A stretch of 56,997 bases of DNA from RGIG3528 sp045629005 (GTDB lineage Bacteria; Bacillota; Clostridia; Lachnospirales; Lachnospiraceae). Numbering within the stretch: position 1 is the first letter of the stretch; each line of letters begins with the position of its first letter. A program made the position numbers and the translations under genes. This document shows, in pieces, positions 16,437 through 25,090 of the stretch. The notes below the pieces were generated by a model. It did not search any database. It was not told the DNA's origin and worked only from the letters and a program-made list of their open reading frames with translations. The DNA lies in assembly GCA_045629005.1 (NCBI GenBank), contig JAZQQJ010000078.1, positions 1 to 56,997 of the forward strand, written 5' to 3'.

Positions 16437-18587
16437 ATGAACAGATTGTATTACAGACAACAGGCTAAAAACTGGAACGAAGCATTGCCTCTCGGAAACG
16501 GATTTATGGGGGCAATGTGTTTTGCCGGTACATGTGTTGACAGGTTTCAGCTTAATAATGATTCCCTTTGGTATGGGGGCTTTAAGAACCGTGTAAATCC
16601 TTCAGCGAAGGATAAGCTGCCTGAAATAAGAAAACTGATTAACGAAGGCAGGATTCAGGAGGCAGAATGTCTGTCAAACGAGGCACTTGCATCTATTCCT
16701 GAGTCGGAATGCCACTATGAGCCTCTATGTGATTTTTATCTTATACAGGAAACCAATCCGAACTCTATGCTTTTCTTCGGTTTGAAGGACGGCTGGAGCT
16801 ATAACATTTATAACGGTCCCGAAGTACAGGATTACGTTCGTGAACTTGATATTGATAATGGCATTCATCGTGTTTCGTATAAGTACAATAATGTCGATTA
16901 TGAACGGGAAAGCTTTATATCCTACCCTGACAAAGTAATGGTAATAAGGGCTAAAGGCCGTTCACAGAAGGCTATCATCGAAAGAGGATCTTTCTTTGGC
17001 GAGCTTTACTATGAAGATGGACAGACCATAGTTATGTCGGGACAGGCAGGAGCTGACGGCGTTCAGTATGCCGTTGCCTTCCGATGCATCAAAGGTTTTG
17101 CGGAACTTGTCGGACGCGTGCTTCATATGTCTGAGGACTCTGTTCTTCTTGTTACCTCAGAGACATCATTTTATGACAAAAAGCCCGTCAAAGCATGTGT
17201 TCAAAGACTTGATAAGGCTGAGGAACTTGGCTTTGAAGCTTTAAAACAGCGCCATATTGATGACGTTTCTTCGTTAATGGGCAGATGCAGTCTGTTTATT
17301 GATGGTGAAAGCCATGATGACCTCCCGACGAATGAAAGACTCGAAAGGGTTAAAAAGGGGAAGAAGGATATCGGACTTACTACACTTTCGTTTCAGTACG
17401 GAAGGTATCTCCTTACTGCTTCGAGCCGCCCCGGTTCGCAGCCTGCAAACCTTCAGGGAATATGGAACGATTCCTTTACTCCGATGTGGGACAGCAAGTA
17501 CACCATTAACATTAATGCCGAAATGAACTACTGGCCTGCAGAAACAACGAACCTGTCCGAGCTTCACACACCTCTTTTTGACTTAATTAAGCGTATGTAC
17601 CCTCATGGTAAGGATGTTGCGAAAGAGATGTACGGCGCCGGTGGTTGGGTAGCACATCATAACACCGATATATGGGGAGACTGTGCTCCTCAGGATATTG
17701 TTCCTTCAGCATCGTACTGGTCAATGGGAGCTCCCTGGCTTTGCCTTCATATCCTTGACCATTATCGCTTTACAAAGGACAAGGATTTCCTTCAGGAATA
17801 TATTCCCCTTATGAAGGATGCTGTTCTTTTCTTTGAGGATACGCTTTGTGAGAATGCAAATGGCGAAAAGGTTGTAAATCCTACTGTTTCTCCTGAAAAC
17901 ACATATCGTATGGCCAATGGTTCGACGGGCTGTATGTGTCAGGGAACTACAATGGATGCTCAAATACTCAGAGAGCTTCTTAAGGGCCTTCTGGAGTGCT
18001 GTGACGAGTATCTTACACCTGAAGAAAAGAAACGCTACAGCTTCCTTGAAAAGAGCCTTCCACATACACGCATAAGCGCAAACGGTACAATAGCGGAGTG
18101 GGCGGAGGACTATGATGAAATTGAGCCCGGTCACAGGCATATTTCACACCTTTTCGGTCTTCACCCGGGAACATCGCTTACATACGAAAATCCCAAGGAA
18201 ATGGCTGCGGCAGAAGCAACACTGAGACGACGCCTTTCATCAGGCGGCGGACATACAGGCTGGAGCCGCGCGTGGATCATCAATATGTGGGCAAGACTTC
18301 GTATGGGTGACGAGTGCTGGGAAAACATCAAGCTGTACTTTGAAAAGTCGTGTCTTGACAATATGTTTGACAATCATCCGCCTTTCCAGATTGACGGAAA
18401 CTTCGGTACAACCGCAGGTGTGGCTGAAATGCTTATTCAAAGCCACGAAGGTCGTACAATACTCCTTCCTGCACTTCCTAAGGAGTGGAAGAACGGAAAA
18501 GCAAGAGGCTTTAAGAGCCGTGACGGATATACATATGACTTTGAGTGGGAAAATGGTGAGCTCAAAGATGCAAGAAAATATAAGTAG
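16437..18587 (+). CDS. Glycoside hydrolase family 95 protein (alpha-L-fucosidase-like)
   Basis: 716 residues. The start WNEALPLGNGFMGAM and the blocks HHNTDIWGDCAPQD, NPTVSPENTY, GHRHISHLFGLHPG, HTGWSRAWIINMWARL and FQIDGNFGTTAGVAEM match GH95, an inverting (alpha/alpha)6-barrel family with alpha-L-fucosidases and alpha-L-galactosidases. There is no signal peptide, so it should act in the cytoplasm on imported oligosaccharides. The SD AGAAGG is just upstream. No sugar transporter is adjacent. The family is firm; the exact substrate is not. Confidence 0.9.
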   Translation: MNRLYYRQQAKNWNEALPLGNGFMGAMCFAGTCVDRFQLNNDSLWYGGFKNRVNPSAKDKLPEIRKLINEGRIQEAECLSNEALASIPESECHYEPLCDFYLIQETNPNSMLFFGLKDGWSYNIYNGPEVQDYVRELDIDNGIHRVSYKYNNVDYERESFISYPDKVMVIRAKGRSQKAIIERGSFFGELYYEDGQTIVMSGQAGADGVQYAVAFRCIKGFAELVGRVLHMSEDSVLLVTSETSFYDKKPVKACVQRLDKAEELGFEALKQRHIDDVSSLMGRCSLFIDGESHDDLPTNERLERVKKGKKDIGLTTLSFQYGRYLLTASSRPGSQPANLQGIWNDSFTPMWDSKYTININAEMNYWPAETTNLSELHTPLFDLIKRMYPHGKDVAKEMYGAGGWVAHHNTDIWGDCAPQDIVPSASYWSMGAPWLCLHILDHYRFTKDKDFLQEYIPLMKDAVLFFEDTLCENANGEKVVNPTVSPENTYRMANGSTGCMCQGTTMDAQILRELLKGLLECCDEYLTPEEKKRYSFLEKSLPHTRISANGTIAEWAEDYDEIEPGHRHISHLFGLHPGTSLTYENPKEMAAAEATLRRRLSSGGGHTGWSRAWIINMWARLRMGDECWENIKLYFEKSCLDNMFDNHPPFQIDGNFGTTAGVAEMLIQSHEGRTILLPALPKEWKNGKARGFKSRDGYTYDFEWENGELKDARKYK

Positions 18588-18602
18588 AGGTTTTTTGAAC
18601 TA

Positions 18603-19829
18603 ATGAAGAAATTTAGGTTATTTGTTATTATTGTTGCTATAGGGATTGTTACAGCACTTACGGGCTGCGGAAACGACATGTCTGTTGCACTTATGCTTGT
18701 GACTCCTACGCCTACACCTGCAGCACCTGAGGATGAAGATGCAAAAACCAAATTCAATAAGGCCGAGAACATCGATCTTACTGCATTGGAAATTCCGAAG
18801 CCTGTTAAGCTTGCCAGTCTGACACTCAGGGTTGAAAAGGATGAGATTCCTCTTATACACACCGAAAAGCAGGCAGAAGCTCTTTCGGAGGGCTACAGAG
18901 GTATAAACAAGTATGCGTTCGGCACTGCTGAATTCAGTTGTCCGAGACCGGTTATCCATAAATGGCTTGCAATGACAAAGAAAGGCGAGACACCTGTTAA
19001 GTACATTTTTGAACTGGCCGATAATCAGGATATGAACAATGCAATCCATATAGAAACTGCTGAGCCTGTTGTTCCTGTCTACAATCTTCTAATCGGACAG
19101 GATTACTGGTGGAGAATATCATGTGAAATGGCTGACGGAACGGTTTATGACTGGATTAACATGATGACATATACAACCGATGACACTGCACCGAGAAATC
19201 TTAAGATTGATGGTGTTACCAACTGCCGTGATATCGGTGGATGGAAGACCTCAGACGGGAAGAAAGTAAAGCAGGGTATGGCCTACAGAACGGGACGCCT
19301 TAACGAGGATGAATCGGAGACTGTTACGATAGCTCCTGAAGGCATAGACTGGCTTGTAAATACTGCTCATATAACAACAGAGATAGATTTCAGAGTCGGA
19401 GAAATCAGAAATACAAGTGCACTCGGCGACAGCGTAAACTATGTAAATATTGCTATGCCGGGCTCTGTTACAACACAGCTTCGTATGTATGATGCAGAAA
19501 TGTGCAGTATTATTAAAATGTTCGCCAATGCAGACAATTACCCGATTATGTATCATTGTTCCCTCGGTACCGACAGAACAGGCCTTGTTACCTTCCTCAT
19601 TAACGGACTGCTTGGCGTCCCCGAAGATGATTTATACATGGACTATGTTTTCTCAAATATGGGAGATATAGGCTCACTTAGAAAAGCAGACGATATTAAG
19701 GATGCATATGTACGTGTTATAAAAGGATTTGAGGGGGATACCCTTTCAAAACAGATTGAGAATTACATGCTTGAAATCGGAGTTACATCTGCTGAAATAC
19801 AATCAATCAAAGACCTATTGACAGAGTGA
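18603..19829 (+). CDS. Lipoprotein with tyrosine phosphatase domain (Y_phosphatase3 type)
   Basis: 408 residues. Signal peptide with lipobox LTGC (Cys22), then a Thr/Pro linker. Residues 95-195 look like an Ig/fibronectin-type beta domain (PVKYIFELADNQDM ... YWWRISCEMADG). A phosphatase domain follows: NCRDIGGWKTSDGKKVKQG, YRTGRL, and the P-loop HCSLGTDRTG with nucleophile Cys319 and Arg325. The group includes protein tyrosine and phospholipid phosphatases. The lipid anchor places it outside the cytoplasmic membrane. It starts 16 bases after the GH95 gene and is probably co-transcribed. Confidence 0.88.
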   Translation: MKKFRLFVIIVAIGIVTALTGCGNDMSVALMLVTPTPTPAAPEDEDAKTKFNKAENIDLTALEIPKPVKLASLTLRVEKDEIPLIHTEKQAEALSEGYRGINKYAFGTAEFSCPRPVIHKWLAMTKKGETPVKYIFELADNQDMNNAIHIETAEPVVPVYNLLIGQDYWWRISCEMADGTVYDWINMMTYTTDDTAPRNLKIDGVTNCRDIGGWKTSDGKKVKQGMAYRTGRLNEDESETVTIAPEGIDWLVNTAHITTEIDFRVGEIRNTSALGDSVNYVNIAMPGSVTTQLRMYDAEMCSIIKMFANADNYPIMYHCSLGTDRTGLVTFLINGLLGVPEDDLYMDYVFSNMGDIGSLRKADDIKDAYVRVIKGFEGDTLSKQIENYMLEIGVTSAEIQSIKDLLTE

Positions 19830-19885
19830 TATATCAGAGCTTTTTGCGTTTTCAACAATTATTAAATACATAAACAGGGGAACAT

Positions 19886-21142
19886 ATGGAAGACGGATTT
19901 AAAAGGTTTGACTTAAACAGAAAACCGACAAGACAGAATTTTTGGCTTAAACTCCTTATTAAAACAGTGGCATTTTTTGAACTTAAAATGCACAAAACAA
20001 AGATAACGAAGATTAATACGGAAAACCTTAAAGGAAAGCCGTATTTGCTTCTTTGCAATCATAATGCATTTTTTGATTTCTTTGTTGCCGCAACATGCGT
20101 GTACCCGTCCAGGGCAAATTACGTTGTTGCAATAGACGGTTTCACGACACCTATCGGAAAGAAAGGCTTTATGAGCCGTGAATGGCTTATGAGACCTGCA
20201 GGCTGTATATGCAAACGTAAGTTTACCAACGATATGCGACTTATCCGCCAGTTGAAATGTATAATGGACAAGGGCGATGTCGCTGTAGTTTATCCTGAAG
20301 CAAGATACTCACTTTGCGGTACCACTGCGGTGCTTCCCGATTCACTCGGAAAGATGTGCAAAATACTCGGATATCCCGTTGTTACACTTATTTGCCACGG
20401 AAATCATATAAATGCACCGTTCTGGAATCCAAAGGACAGATCCTTTAAACACAACGAGGCAATATTTGAGCAGCTTCTCAGCACAGAAGACATTAAAAAT
20501 CTTTCAGCAGAAGAGATTAATGCACGTATCCGCAAGAACTTTGAATATGATGATTTTGCATGGCTCCGTGAGAGAGGTCTAAAAATTGATAAGAAAAACA
20601 GGGCAGAAGGACTTCACAAGGTTCTTTATCAGTGCCCGCATTGTTTGACTGAATTCAAGATGCGCTCCAAGGAGGACACTGTTTACTGCGAGGCTTGCAA
20701 CAAGCAGTGGAAGATGGATGTATTCGGAGTTCTTAGAGCAACCGAGGGCGAAACCGAATTCCAGTTTGTGCCCGCATGGTATGAGTGGGAGCGTGAAAAT
20801 GTACGTAAGGAAATTAAAGAAGGCACTTACAGCTTCTCAAGCCCGGTTCATGTTATGAGCCTGCCTAATTCCAAGGGCTACAAGAACCTTGGAGAGGGTA
20901 CGATGGAACACAATATGAACGGCTTCAGGGTTAAGGTTACAGGGCCTTACGGTACTTTTGAAATGGACAAGCCCGTTTCGTCACTTTATTCCTGTCATAT
21001 TGAATATGATTACCTTGGCCGCTACGGTGACTGCGTTGATTTAAACACTTTGGAAGATACATGGTATACATTCCCCGAGTGTGAGGATTTTTCTGTTACA
21101 AAGATGGCCCTTGCAACAGAAGAACTTTACTATGCAAATTAA
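19886..21142 (+). CDS. PlsC-like acyltransferase with C-terminal zinc ribbon
   Basis: 418 residues. The acyltransferase core has the NHxxxxD motif (Asn58-His59 to Asp64, NHNAFFD) and a PEARYS block near residue 137 that matches the second PlsC motif. Residues 250-271 form a zinc ribbon (CPHC, then CEAC). The C-terminal 140 residues are not recognised. Likely transfers acyl groups to a lysophospholipid or glycolipid at the membrane; the ribbon suggests an added interaction. The SD AGGGG lies 6 bases before ATG. Confidence 0.75.
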   Translation: MEDGFKRFDLNRKPTRQNFWLKLLIKTVAFFELKMHKTKITKINTENLKGKPYLLLCNHNAFFDFFVAATCVYPSRANYVVAIDGFTTPIGKKGFMSREWLMRPAGCICKRKFTNDMRLIRQLKCIMDKGDVAVVYPEARYSLCGTTAVLPDSLGKMCKILGYPVVTLICHGNHINAPFWNPKDRSFKHNEAIFEQLLSTEDIKNLSAEEINARIRKNFEYDDFAWLRERGLKIDKKNRAEGLHKVLYQCPHCLTEFKMRSKEDTVYCEACNKQWKMDVFGVLRATEGETEFQFVPAWYEWERENVRKEIKEGTYSFSSPVHVMSLPNSKGYKNLGEGTMEHNMNGFRVKVTGPYGTFEMDKPVSSLYSCHIEYDYLGRYGDCVDLNTLEDTWYTFPECEDFSVTKMALATEELYYAN

Positions 21143-21161
21143 TATGATGTGATGCCTATAA

Positions 21162-21198
21162 AATGCTCCTTACTGAAATAAACAGGAGCATTTTTTTT
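21162..21198 (+). terminator. Terminator after the acyltransferase gene
   Basis: AATGCTCCT (21162-21170) with AGGAGCATT (21184-21192), a 13-base loop and eight T. The remainder of the 245-base gap to 21388 is very AT-rich; no clear promoter pair was found. Confidence 0.9.
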
Positions 21199-21387
21199 GT
21201 ATTTTATTATTTTGGAGTGTAAGCGGAAAAATGATGATTGTTTAACCCCAAAAAATAGTTGATTCATTGCCAACATATATTCATTTATTGCGTTTTCAAC
21301 AAAAGTTCACATAAAAGATATAGAAGTATTTTGCTTTAAATGATAAAATATTATAGATAATTATTTAGAAAAGGAAGACGATAGAAA

Positions 21388-23130
21388 ATGATTAAAACAC
21401 TCGCTAAAAGCATTAGGGAGTACAAAAAAGCAACCATTCTGACACCACTCTTTATGTGTGGCGAAGTCAGCATGGAAACAATTATCCCTTTTGTAATGGC
21501 CAAGCTCATCGATGGCCTTGAGTCTGCGGACATGAAGATGATCCTCATTTATGGTGGCATCCTCGTTGTTACTGCATGTTTAAGCCTTACGTTCGGTGTT
21601 CTTTCGGCACGTTTTGCGGCTGATTCCAGCTGCGGTTTTGCAAAAAACCTTCGCCATGACCTCTTCCACAAGGTTCTTGGCTATTCCTTCGCGGATGTAG
21701 ACCAGTTCTCATCCTCATCACTTGTAACACGTCTGACTACAGACGTTACAAGCATTCAGAACTGCTTCAGCATGATGATCAGAATGGCAGTTCGTGTACC
21801 GCTTCAGTTCCTTTTTGCTATTATCATGGGATGCACCATTCACTGGAAGCTGACTATGATTTTCGTAGCAATTGTTCCGTTCCTCGGACTTGCGTTTGCT
21901 TTGATTTTCGGACGCGTTACGGGAATATTCAAACGAATCTTTAAAAAGTACGATGCTCTTAACAATTCCGTTCAGGAAAATGTTTCCGCTATTCGTGTTG
22001 TTAAAGGCTTTGTTCGTGAAGACTTCGAAATCAAGAAGTTTAACAATGCATCAAAGGAAGTATGTGACGACTTTACAAAAGCAGAGAAGATTTTGGCTCT
22101 CTTTACACCTATCATGTCCTTCTGCATGAACGTCGGAATGCTTTTACTTTGTTTCTTCGCTACGAAGATTATTGTTACAACATGCAACAATCCCGTTCCC
22201 GAACTTACAACCGGACAGCTTTCATCACTTACAACTTACGGTGTTCAGATTCTTTCTTCACTCATGATGCTTGGCTTCGGTTTTGTTATGTTCTCAATGG
22301 CTTCAGAAGCTGCAACACGTGTATGTGAAGTTCTTAATCACGATCCTTCACTTGATAGTGTTGAAGATGGCATTACAGAAGTTAAAGACGGTAGCATCGA
22401 ATTTAAGAATGTTTCCTTTAAGTATTCGGAAACAGCTTCAAGAAATGCTCTTGAAAACATTAATTTAAATATTGCGAGCGGTCAGACCATTGGTATTATC
22501 GGTGGTACAGGCTCCTCAAAGTCAACACTTATTCAGCTCATCTCCAGACTTTACGATGTTACAGAAGGTGAAGTTAAAGTCGGTGGAATAAATGTAAAGA
22601 GCTACAATCTTAAAGCACTTCGTGACCAGGTTTCCGTTGTACTTCAGAAAAACGTTCTCTTTGCCGGTACAATCAAAGAGAACATGAGATGGGGAAACAA
22701 GGACGCATCGGATGAGGAAATCATTGCTGCGTGCAAGGCTGCATGTGCAGACGAATTCATCGAAGGCTTCCCTGATAAGTACGATTCTTTCATTGAGCAG
22801 GGCGGTACGAACGTTTCCGGCGGACAGAAGCAGAGACTTTGTATTGCAAGAGCTCTTCTTAAGAAGCCTAAGGTTCTTATCCTCGACGATTCAACCTCAG
22901 CCGTTGATACGAGAACAGATGCTATAATCCGTAAGTCCTTTAAGGAAGTTATTCCCGGAACGACTAAGATTATTATTGCGCAGAGAGTTTCTTCCGTTGA
23001 AGATGCTGACATGATTATTGTCCTTGATGGCGGTAAGATTGTTGAACAGGGTACATCTGAAGATCTTATTGCACAGAACGGTATTTATGCCGAGATTTAC
23101 AATACACAGACTAAAGGAAAGGAGGAATAA
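21388..23130 (+). CDS. ABC exporter half-transporter with degenerate nucleotide site
   Basis: 580 residues: six membrane helices, then an ATPase domain from about residue 340. Walker A reads GGTGSSKST (372-380), with Ser377 where the family normally has Gly. The signature NVSGGQKQR is canonical. Walker B LILDD has Asp501 in place of the catalytic Glu, followed by STSAVDTRTD. This pattern marks the non-hydrolysing site of a heterodimeric exporter. Its partner begins 3 bases downstream. The substrate is unknown; multidrug or peptide/lipid export are both possible. Confidence 0.9.
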   Translation: MIKTLAKSIREYKKATILTPLFMCGEVSMETIIPFVMAKLIDGLESADMKMILIYGGILVVTACLSLTFGVLSARFAADSSCGFAKNLRHDLFHKVLGYSFADVDQFSSSSLVTRLTTDVTSIQNCFSMMIRMAVRVPLQFLFAIIMGCTIHWKLTMIFVAIVPFLGLAFALIFGRVTGIFKRIFKKYDALNNSVQENVSAIRVVKGFVREDFEIKKFNNASKEVCDDFTKAEKILALFTPIMSFCMNVGMLLLCFFATKIIVTTCNNPVPELTTGQLSSLTTYGVQILSSLMMLGFGFVMFSMASEAATRVCEVLNHDPSLDSVEDGITEVKDGSIEFKNVSFKYSETASRNALENINLNIASGQTIGIIGGTGSSKSTLIQLISRLYDVTEGEVKVGGINVKSYNLKALRDQVSVVLQKNVLFAGTIKENMRWGNKDASDEEIIAACKAACADEFIEGFPDKYDSFIEQGGTNVSGGQKQRLCIARALLKKPKVLILDDSTSAVDTRTDAIIRKSFKEVIPGTTKIIIAQRVSSVEDADMIIVLDGGKIVEQGTSEDLIAQNGIYAEIYNTQTKGKEE

Positions 23131-23133
23131 GTC

Positions 23134-25059
23134 ATGCCGGGACCGATGAGAAGACCTATGGGACCTGCTCCCAAAGTTAAAAAAGGAACATTTACACGCC
23201 TCATTAAGTTCGTTTTGAAGCGTTATAAAATACATATACTTGTTGTTGCGATATGCCTTATCATATCCTCACTTTCTTCAGTTGCAATGAGCATATTCAT
23301 GAGAAGGCTCATTGACGAATGCATTACACCCGGTCTTACAAAGGGCTGGGATGCAATTGTTCCGAACGTATTAAGCGTTCTCGGAACTCTCGCCTGTGTA
23401 TATCTTGTAGGTATTCTCTGCAGCTTCATCTATACACGTATTGGAGCTATTATTACACAGGGTACATTGAAGGATCTGCGTGACGAGATGTTTGATAACA
23501 TGCAGACACTTCCGATAAAGTTCTTTGACACACATGCTCATGGCGACATCATGAGTACATATACAAACGATACAGACGCAACAAGACAGCTTATCGGTGG
23601 AACACTTCCCCAAATGATAACATCTGTTATTACTATACTTTCACTTGTTGGCGTTATGCTCAGCTACAGTGTGTGGATGTTTATCATCGTTTGTCTTGCA
23701 GTATTCCTTACCGTTAAGGCTACAAGCTTCTTTGGCGGTAAGAGTGGTAAGTTCATGGTTTCTCAGCAAAGATCTCTTGCAAAAGAAGAGGGATTTATTG
23801 AGGAAATGATGACAGGCCTTAAGGTTGTTAAGGTATTCACTCATGAAGAAGAGGCAAAGAAGGATTTCGATGAGCTTAATGAAAAGCTTTTCATGGATTC
23901 TTCACTTGCTAATAAAAACGGTAACGTTTTAGGACCTCTTACAAACAATATCGGTAACATCTTTTATGTTATCATTGCCGTTGCAGGCGGTGTTCTTTTC
24001 ACACTTAATGCTCCCAACCTCTGCTTAAGAGGATTTGAGCCTCTTACACTCGGTATGGTTGTTACATTCCTTGGAATGTTTAAACAGCTTTCCGGCAGCA
24101 CAGGCCAGATTACAATGCAGATTACTACAATTGCAATGGGTCTTGCGGGCGCAGGCAGATGCTTCGACCTTATCGATGAAAAGGGCGAGACTGATGAAGG
24201 CTACTGCGAGCTTGTAAACGTTAAGCGTGAAGCAGACGGTTCTCTTACCGAGACTACTGAAAGAACAAATCTCTGGGCTTGGAAGCATCCTCATCAGGCA
24301 GACGGTACAGTTTCCTATACTGAGCTTAAGGGCGATATCGAGCTTGAAATGGTTGACTTCGGTTATGTGCCTGAAAAGCTTGTTCTTACTGACGTATCAT
24401 TACATGCTGAGGCAGGTCAGAAGTTCGCATTTGTTGGTGCAACAGGTGCAGGTAAGACTACAATTACAAACCTTATCAACAGATTCTACGATATTCCCGA
24501 CGGAAAGATCCGTTTTGACGGAATTAACGTAAATAAGATTAAGAAACAGGATTTAAGACGTTCACTTGGTCTTGTTCTTCAGGACGTAAATCTCTTTACG
24601 GGAACTGTTATGGACAACATCCGTTATGGTCGTCTTGATGCAACTGATGAAGAGTGCATCGAGGCTTCAAAGCTTGCAAATGCACATGACTTCATTACGC
24701 GACTTCCTGAAGGCTATAATACAATGCTTACCGGAAACGGTGCATCACTTTCACAGGGACAGAGACAGCTCCTTTCTATTGCGAGAGCCGCAGTTGCAAA
24801 TACTCCCGCAATGATTCTCGACGAAGCTACAAGCTCCATCGATACCCGTACAGAGTCTCTTGTTCAGGATGGTATGGATAAGCTTATGAAGGGCAGAACG
24901 GTATTTGTTATCGCTCACAGACTTTCTACAGTCAGAAATTCCGATTCAATTATTGTTCTTGATAAGGGACGTATTATTGAACGCGGTACACACGATGAGC
25001 TTATAGCCCAGAAGAAGACATACTATCAGCTTTACACCGGAGCATTTGAGTTAGAGTAA
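23134..25059 (+). CDS. ABC exporter half-transporter with canonical nucleotide site
   Basis: 641 residues. N-terminal extension MPGPMRRPMGPAPK, six membrane helices, a charged insert (about residues 355-405, rich in Glu, Lys and Trp) before the ATPase domain, Walker A GATGAGKTT (435-443), signature LSQGQRQ, Walker B ILDEATSSIDTRTE with catalytic Glu564. It pairs with the upstream subunit; together they should have one active and one degenerate ATP site. SD AAAGGAGG overlaps the end of the upstream gene. Confidence 0.9.
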   Translation: MPGPMRRPMGPAPKVKKGTFTRLIKFVLKRYKIHILVVAICLIISSLSSVAMSIFMRRLIDECITPGLTKGWDAIVPNVLSVLGTLACVYLVGILCSFIYTRIGAIITQGTLKDLRDEMFDNMQTLPIKFFDTHAHGDIMSTYTNDTDATRQLIGGTLPQMITSVITILSLVGVMLSYSVWMFIIVCLAVFLTVKATSFFGGKSGKFMVSQQRSLAKEEGFIEEMMTGLKVVKVFTHEEEAKKDFDELNEKLFMDSSLANKNGNVLGPLTNNIGNIFYVIIAVAGGVLFTLNAPNLCLRGFEPLTLGMVVTFLGMFKQLSGSTGQITMQITTIAMGLAGAGRCFDLIDEKGETDEGYCELVNVKREADGSLTETTERTNLWAWKHPHQADGTVSYTELKGDIELEMVDFGYVPEKLVLTDVSLHAEAGQKFAFVGATGAGKTTITNLINRFYDIPDGKIRFDGINVNKIKKQDLRRSLGLVLQDVNLFTGTVMDNIRYGRLDATDEECIEASKLANAHDFITRLPEGYNTMLTGNGASLSQGQRQLLSIARAAVANTPAMILDEATSSIDTRTESLVQDGMDKLMKGRTVFVIAHRLSTVRNSDSIIVLDKGRIIERGTHDELIAQKKTYYQLYTGAFELE

Positions 25060-25090
25060 CAAATATACACATTATCATGGAGGATGTTCA

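Noticed and set aside
22501..22527. Possible frameshift or error at the GSSKST Walker A
   Set aside because: The frame is continuous on both sides and the same variant is known in Firmicute exporters, so it is treated as a natural form.
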